From contig JADDPU010000217.1 of the NCBI GenBank assembly GCA_016781725.1, positions 1-10,303 of the forward strand: DNA of 10,303 nt, written 5' to 3'. A model generated the notes under the pieces. That model was not told the origin of the DNA, did not search any database, and saw only the letters and a program-made list of their open reading frames with translations. How positions within the stretch are numbered: the first letter of the stretch is position 1; every line of letters starts with the position of its first letter. Positions 7,323-10,303 of this stretch are shown here, piece after piece. The position numbers and the translations under genes are program-made. The DNA comes from Rubrobacter sp. GTDB lineage: Bacteria > Actinomycetota > Rubrobacteria > Rubrobacterales > Rubrobacteraceae.

Positions 7323-7874
7323 TTAAACTTCTCCTTTCCCGATCTCGCTCATCGAATACTCGGGCCGCCCCATGTACTTGAGCCGCAAGGACTGGTACTC
7401 GCGGGCGGCCATCTCGACCCACTCGGAGGAGCTGCCCCCGAGGGACTTCTTGACCTTTGCCGGCACCCCTGCCGCCAGGACCTCGGGCGGGATCTCTTCT
7501 CCCTCCCTCACCACGCTCCCCGCTGCCAGCATCGCCCTGCTGCCTACCCGCGCGCGATTCAGGACGATGCTCCCCATCCCGATCAGGGCGCCGTCCTCGA
7601 TCTCACACCCCTCCAAGAGCGACAGGTGCCCGACGGTTACGTTGGACCCGATGGTAGTCGGCAAGCTCTCGTTGGTGTGGATGACCGAGTTGTCCTGGAC
7701 GCTCGTGCCGGCCCCGACGACTATCTTGTTGAAGTCGCCCCGCAACACGGCCCCGAACCACACGCTCGCCCCCTCCTCGACTACCACGTCCCCGATGAGG
7801 ACAGCCGTCGGCGCGATAAAGGCGCCTTCGGCCACGCGCGGCACCTTGTCCTCGAACGCAAAGAGATGCGCCAC
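7323..7874 (-). CDS. paaY: PaaY-like gamma-carbonic-anhydrase-fold thioesterase
   Basis: This 183-residue protein is built of left-handed beta-helix hexapeptide repeats (for example TAVLIGDVVVEEGASV and the ALIGMGSIVLNRARVGSRAML region) followed by a C-terminal helix (about 150-170, SSSEWVEMAAREYQSL), as in PaaY and gamma-class carbonic anhydrases. It has the RGD motif (45-47) and the QDNSVIH segment. PaaY is known to hydrolyse ring-derived CoA thioesters that would otherwise trap CoA during phenylacetate degradation, and the position in this operon supports that role. Two metal-binding histidines are visible (His66 and His83), but the third expected position, normally in LHGC, is Glu88 (LLEGC). 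The start is GTG 7874, with GGGAGG six bases upstream and the preceding stop only three bases away. A general gamma-carbonic-anhydrase role cannot be excluded from sequence alone. Confidence 0.87.
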   Translation of the reverse strand: MAHLFAFEDKVPRVAEGAFIAPTAVLIGDVVVEEGASVWFGAVLRGDFNKIVVGAGTSVQDNSVIHTNESLPTTIGSNVTVGHLSLLEGCEIEDGALIGMGSIVLNRARVGSRAMLAAGSVVREGEEIPPEVLAAGVPAKVKKSLGGSSSEWVEMAAREYQSLRLKYMGRPEYSMSEIGKGEV

Positions 7875-7877
7875 CCC

Positions 7878-8663
7878 TTACCTCCCTTTGAACGAAGGGC
7901 GGCGCCGCTCGCGGGCGGCCCGCACGCCTTCTTTGTGGTCTTCGGTCCCGACCAGCAGGCTCTGGGCCAGGCTCTCCGCGAAGAGGCCGCTCTCCAGATC
8001 CACGCTGGCCGACAGGTGCAGCAGCCTCTTCGCGAGGCCGTAAGCCTGCGGGGCCCGCTTGAAGATGAGCCTGAGACTCTCTCTGGCTTCGTCCAGCAAC
8101 GCTTCGTGCGGGACCACGCGGGTGACGAGCCCGTGCCGGAAAGCCTCGGAGGCATCGAGGTCCTCGCCGCCGAGCAGGACGTCCCGCGCCCGCGCCAGCC
8201 CGACTAGCTTGACCAGGCGCACGCACCCGCCGTGGCTCGGGATAAAGCCGATCATGCCCTCCCTGAAGAGGAACCGGGCGTTCTCGGAGGCGATTCTGAG
8301 GTCGCACGAGAGGGCGAGCTGGGTGCCTGCTCCGGTCGCCAGGCCGTTTATGGCAGCGACCACCGGCTTCTCCAGCCGCTCGATCGAGGAGACGAGGCGC
8401 GTCAACTCGTGGCTGTGCGCCCGGAACTCGGCAGGGTTCCAGTCTCTCTCGAAGCGAGACAGGTCGCCGCCGGCGGAGAAGGCCTCGCCGCTGCCGGTCA
8501 GGATGACGCCGCGCACCTCCGGGTCGCCCGCGGCGTCCGTGAAGACCCCGAGCAGCTCGGCCTGGACCGCTTCGTCTAGAGCGTTGCGCCGCTCGGGACG
8601 GTTCAGCTCGACGAGGAGCGTGCCCTCCTCGAGGGTGGTCCTAAGGCCGGAGGGGTCGGTCAT
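7878..8663 (-). CDS. Enoyl-CoA hydratase/isomerase family protein (PaaG-like candidate)
   Basis: This 261-residue crotonase-fold enzyme acts on acyl-CoA thioesters. The oxyanion-hole segments are AFSAGGDLSRF (61-71) and NGLATGAGTQLALSCDL (106-122). Hydratases usually have two catalytic glutamates 20 residues apart. Here the first position is Gln115 and the second is Glu135 (in FREGMIGFIP), so a plain hydratase reaction is doubtful and an isomerase-type reaction is more likely. The GAGTQLAL segment resembles the GAG(A)NLAL of PaaG, the 1,2-epoxyphenylacetyl-CoA isomerase that makes the oxepin, although the PaaG aspartate region reads PSHGG here. The protein ends RRRPSFKGR, typical of the superfamily. 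I chose ATG 8663 because it forms an ATGA overlap with the preceding stop and the homology begins just after it; the frame is open further upstream inside the zinc-ribbon gene. Assignment to PaaG is inference. Confidence 0.85.
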   Translation of the reverse strand: MTDPSGLRTTLEEGTLLVELNRPERRNALDEAVQAELLGVFTDAAGDPEVRGVILTGSGEAFSAGGDLSRFERDWNPAEFRAHSHELTRLVSSIERLEKPVVAAINGLATGAGTQLALSCDLRIASENARFLFREGMIGFIPSHGGCVRLVKLVGLARARDVLLGGEDLDASEAFRHGLVTRVVPHEALLDEARESLRLIFKRAPQAYGLAKRLLHLSASVDLESGLFAESLAQSLLVGTEDHKEGVRAARERRRPSFKGR

Positions 8664-8833
8664 CGCTTGATGACTTCGAACGGGCTGTTGCAGGTCCGGC
8701 AGATAAACGAGTAGACCATCAGGTGCGGGCCGTACTCGGAGATCTTCTCGACGCTGTCCGAGTCGCACCAGGGGCAGATCACACGCCCCTCTGGACGGTC
8801 GACCTCTTCAAACGACGCTGCAACTGGTTCCAT
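8660..8833 (-). CDS. Small PaaD-type zinc-ribbon protein (separate C-terminal domain of PaaD)
   Basis: This tiny protein of about 57 residues carries two CxxC knuckles (Cys20/Cys23 in CPWC and Cys45/Cys48 in CRTC) around an ISEYG segment, and ends SPFEVIKR. The arrangement is that of the C-terminal zinc ribbon of E. coli PaaD (CPRC ... ISEFGSTACKALYRC ... CREPFDYFKCI). The extra cysteine of the TACKAL segment and the final Cys-Ile are missing. The DUF59 half of PaaD is encoded upstream at 10023-10303, so the two domains are separate polypeptides here. Three starts are possible: ATG 8863, ATG 8833 and GTG 8782. The last makes a GTGA overlap with the paaC stop and has GAGG five bases upstream, but leaves only 40 residues. 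I list 8833 as the middle choice. The stop overlaps the next ATG (ATGA). Confidence 0.8.
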   Translation of the reverse strand: MEPVAASFEEVDRPEGRVICPWCDSDSVEKISEYGPHLMVYSFICRTCNSPFEVIKR

Positions 8834-9612
8834 TCGCTCCACGGCAGCTCTCCGTACTCCCATCTACCCTCGCTCTCGTTCCATTCGACAGGGACCTCCA
8901 CGCCGCTCTCCTTGAGCAGGGGGACAACCCGGTCAAGGTACTTCTGGCGCATCTCCTCGTTGCCCATGCTCGCCAGCCTTTCGGCCTTTAGGGCCTCTAT
9001 ACCCTCCTCGCCGTCTGGCCCGAACCAGCAGAGCATCTCGGGGAACAGCTCGTTCACGCGCTCCTGGAAAAGGGCGCGGCCGCGCTCCTCGTAGGCGATC
9101 TGACGCACCAGGCTCTCGGCGTAGGCCGAGGTGAGCCTCTCCTCGTCGAGGATGCGGTGCGCCCTCCTTGCCAGCGCCTCGTACCGGGAGTTCTCGACGG
9201 ACTCGAGCACTACGTTCACCGCCGGTCCCACGAGCGCGAGCGCCGCGACGACGTTGGCCCAGCTCGGCAACGGGTCGTCGAGGAAGCTCACCGAGTAGCG
9301 TCGCGCCCGGTCGATCTCGCCCTGGAGGCCCGTGGGCGTGTTGGGCCAGGGCAGCTCTTCGAGGAGCGGGTAGATCGCCCGCGATTGCCCGAGCTTGTCC
9401 TGCGTTATGGCGGCGCAGGCCGCGGTCGACTCGAGGAGTGGCCCGGCGTCGGCCCACTCCGAGACGCGGCGACCCAGAAAGTAGACGTTGTCGCCGATGA
9501 CCGCGATCATGTTGACCAGCGCCGCCAGGGCCTCGTCGTTCTCGACTAGGAACTCCTGCGCCGCCCCGCGCCCCGGCGCTACCTGGTCGGTTCCCTCGGG
9601 ACGCTCGCTCAC
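8779..9612 (-). CDS. paaC: PaaC-like structural subunit of phenylacetyl-CoA epoxidase
   Basis: This 277-residue helical protein of the PaaA/PaaC ferritin-like family most likely forms the non-catalytic partner of PaaA in the phenylacetyl-CoA 1,2-epoxidase. Residues about 35-85 (IGDNVYFLGRRVSEW ... QDKLGQSRAIY) match the PaaC signature GHRLSEW ... DLIGQARNLY. Residues about 115-175 form the second helix pair. The C-terminus from WFGP (196-199) to about 268, including EEMRQKYLDRVVPLL and WEYGELPWSEWNQL, instead resembles the PaaA C-terminus and explains why it is longer than E. coli PaaC (248). The PaaA diiron ligands are absent: the ExxH of the first site reads KLGQ at 73-76 and the EExxH of the second reads EERLT at 157-161. 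The GTG start at 9612 has GGAGG seven bases upstream and overlaps the paaB stop. PaaA itself is expected beyond the window. Confidence 0.87.
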   Translation of the reverse strand: MSERPEGTDQVAPGRGAAQEFLVENDEALAALVNMIAVIGDNVYFLGRRVSEWADAGPLLESTAACAAITQDKLGQSRAIYPLLEELPWPNTPTGLQGEIDRARRYSVSFLDDPLPSWANVVAALALVGPAVNVVLESVENSRYEALARRAHRILDEERLTSAYAESLVRQIAYEERGRALFQERVNELFPEMLCWFGPDGEEGIEALKAERLASMGNEEMRQKYLDRVVPLLKESGVEVPVEWNESEGRWEYGELPWSEWNQLQRRLKRSTVQRGV

Positions 9613-9818
9613 ACCTGCACCTCCGCTTCGCCCTCTTCGGTCTCCTTCTGGGCCCAGTAGGCCCTGCTCACCGGCACGAGCGACATCTCGAGCCAGTCCT
9701 CGCCGTAGCGCGCCAGGGCGAGCTTGCCCGCCTCCTCGTCGCCGGCGGCCTCGACCTCGCCCCTGTGCTCCAGGGGCTCGTCGTACTCCGTGCGCGCAAA
9801 GACTAGATACTTCTCCAT
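9609..9818 (-). CDS. paaB: PaaB-like subunit of phenylacetyl-CoA epoxidase, copy 2
   Basis: This is a 69-residue, acidic, PaaB-like protein. It aligns along its length with the gene before it: both have Y-x-VF near the N-terminus, then PL-x-H-x-G, a pair of alanines, and a hydrophobic stretch ending in M-x2-VP. It lacks the aromatic/basic character of copy 1 in the middle and ends in an acidic tail (KETEEGEAEVQV). The two copies are therefore diverged paralogues and probably occupy different positions in the complex. The ATG at 9818 has a purine-rich GGGGAGAG sequence immediately upstream. The stop overlaps the GTG start of paaC in a GTGA tetranucleotide, which suggests tightly coupled translation of complex subunits. 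It was identified by comparison with its neighbour and remembered PaaB sequence patterns, so the exact subfamily is less certain than for copy 1. Confidence 0.82.
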   Translation of the reverse strand: MEKYLVFARTEYDEPLEHRGEVEAAGDEEAGKLALARYGEDWLEMSLVPVSRAYWAQKETEEGEAEVQV

Positions 9819-9825
9819 CTCTCCC

Positions 9826-10023
9826 CTATTCCGGCCTGATGACCCGCACGATGGCCTCGCTCGGCACGACGAACATCTCGCGCCAGCGCCACTCGTCGTA
9901 CATGAGGTGGGCGTAGACCGCGGCGTCCTTCGGCTCTGCGGCCCTGAGGTTGCCGTTGTGCCTCAGCGGGTTCTCCTCCCCCACCCGCGCCGTGAAGACC
10001 TCGTAGTTCTGGACCGGGCGCAT
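9826..10023 (-). CDS. paaB: PaaB-like subunit of phenylacetyl-CoA epoxidase, copy 1
   Basis: This 65-residue protein resembles PaaB, the small subunit that helps hold the phenylacetyl-CoA 1,2-epoxidase complex together. It begins MRPVQNYEVFTAR, continues with PLRHNGNLRAAEPKDAA and ends with a FVVPSEAI segment, matching the E. coli PaaB pattern of YEVFVR, LSHRHVGSLHAAD and IWVVKASEI. It is shorter than E. coli PaaB (about 95 residues) and lacks that protein's C-terminal tail. I chose the ATG at 10023 because it overlaps the PaaD stop by one base and because the homology begins right there; the frame is open further upstream, but that sequence lies inside paaD and reads as a shadow. The gene is followed after 7 bases by a second PaaB-like gene. 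No convincing Shine-Dalgarno is seen, so translational coupling to paaD is likely. Confidence 0.88.
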   Translation of the reverse strand: MRPVQNYEVFTARVGEENPLRHNGNLRAAEPKDAAVYAHLMYDEWRWREMFVVPSEAIVRVIRPE

Positions 10024-10303
10024 CAGACGACCCCAACCTGCTTGAGCTGCTTTCTGCCAAGCGGCGTGATGTCCTTTCTCGACCAGGTCTCCCAGACGAC
10101 CTCGATCTCTACCTCGTCGATCCCTTCCATCTCGAGGAGGCGGTCCCTGATGTCGTCCTGGATCATGTCCATCGCCGGGCATCCCAGGCAGGTGTAGGTC
10201 AGCTTTATCTCGGCCCTTGACCCCTCGACGCGTATGCCCCGGATTAGCCCGAGGTCCACGAGGCTGATCGGGTACTCAGGGTCGAGCACCTCCCGCAGGG
10301 CGT
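10023..10303 (-). CDS. paaD: PaaD-type DUF59/MIP18 protein, N-terminal domain only (5' end cut by window)
   Basis: This is a metal-cluster assembly-type protein of the MIP18/DUF59 family; PaaD is thought to help mature the phenylacetyl-CoA 1,2-epoxidase (PaaABCE). The reading frame stays open to the window edge, reading ALREVLDPEYPISLVDLGLI, which matches the usual beginning of the family (a DPE(I/Y)P motif followed by a DLG motif). The in-frame GTG at 10289 falls inside this conserved motif, so the true start lies beyond 10303. Further on, YTCLGCPAMDM matches the family's conserved cysteine region and the WSRKDITPLGRKQL segment matches the C-terminal part of the PaaD domain. The protein stops at GVV, exactly where E. 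coli PaaD continues through a linker into a zinc ribbon; that ribbon is encoded separately at 8660-8833. The stop overlaps the next ATG by one base (TGATG). The family call is firm; the PaaD role rests on context. Confidence 0.88.
   Translation of the reverse strand, partial: ALREVLDPEYPISLVDLGLIRGIRVEGSRAEIKLTYTCLGCPAMDMIQDDIRDRLLEMEGIDEVEIEVVWETWSRKDITPLGRKQLKQVGVV

Noticed and set aside
8834..8863. Longer start (ATG 8863) for the zinc-ribbon protein
   Set aside because: It would overlap paaC by 85 bases and adds residues with no PaaD similarity; the starts at 8833 or 8782 fit better, though it is not excluded.
1..10303. Mobile elements, CRISPR arrays, tRNA or rRNA genes
   Set aside because: No regularly spaced repeats, transposase-like proteins, terminal inverted repeats or RNA-gene signatures were seen; coding sequence fills almost the whole window.

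Overview
The window is a compact, GC-rich bacterial segment in which every gene I can support lies on the minus strand. Gaps are short, many stops and starts overlap, and GTG starts are common (paaC, paaY, tetR, the metallo-hydrolase and the amidohydrolase). The style and gene set suggest a high-GC actinobacterium, perhaps a Rubrobacter-like lineage. That placement is an inference from composition and gene content; no marker gene here fixes it.

Reading in the direction of transcription (10303 towards 1), the first block (10303-5061) is the later part of a phenylacetate degradation (paa) operon. It runs: a PaaD-type DUF59/MIP18 protein cut by the window edge; two adjacent small PaaB-like subunits; a PaaC-like structural subunit of the phenylacetyl-CoA epoxidase; a very small zinc-ribbon protein matching the C-terminal domain of PaaD; a crotonase-fold enzyme (PaaG-like candidate); a PaaY-like left-handed beta-helix protein; an aldehyde dehydrogenase; and a second crotonase with both catalytic glutamates. 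The catalytic subunit PaaA is expected just beyond base 10303. PaaE and a PaaZ fusion are not in the window.

A 150-base gap (4911-5060) holds a strong stem-loop, a candidate -10 element and a small palindrome, and separates the paa block from a TetR-family regulator. After the regulator come a BenE-type aromatic acid transporter, a possible 31-residue ORF fitted between two genes by stop/start overlaps, a metallo-beta-lactamase-fold hydrolase with a winged-helix tail, and a divergent adenine-deaminase-like amidohydrolase. A plausible overall picture is uptake of an aromatic acid (BenE), oxygenation of its CoA ester (PaaA-D complex), ring isomerisation, beta-oxidation-like steps and aldehyde oxidation (crotonases, dehydrogenase), dead-end thioester removal (PaaY) and control by the TetR protein. 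How the last two hydrolases fit is not clear.

The most unusual points are a PaaD split into two separately encoded domains with three genes between them, a duplicated short paaB, a PaaC-like subunit whose C-terminus resembles PaaA but whose diiron ligands are gone, and a PaaY-like protein with a glutamate where the third metal-binding histidine is expected.
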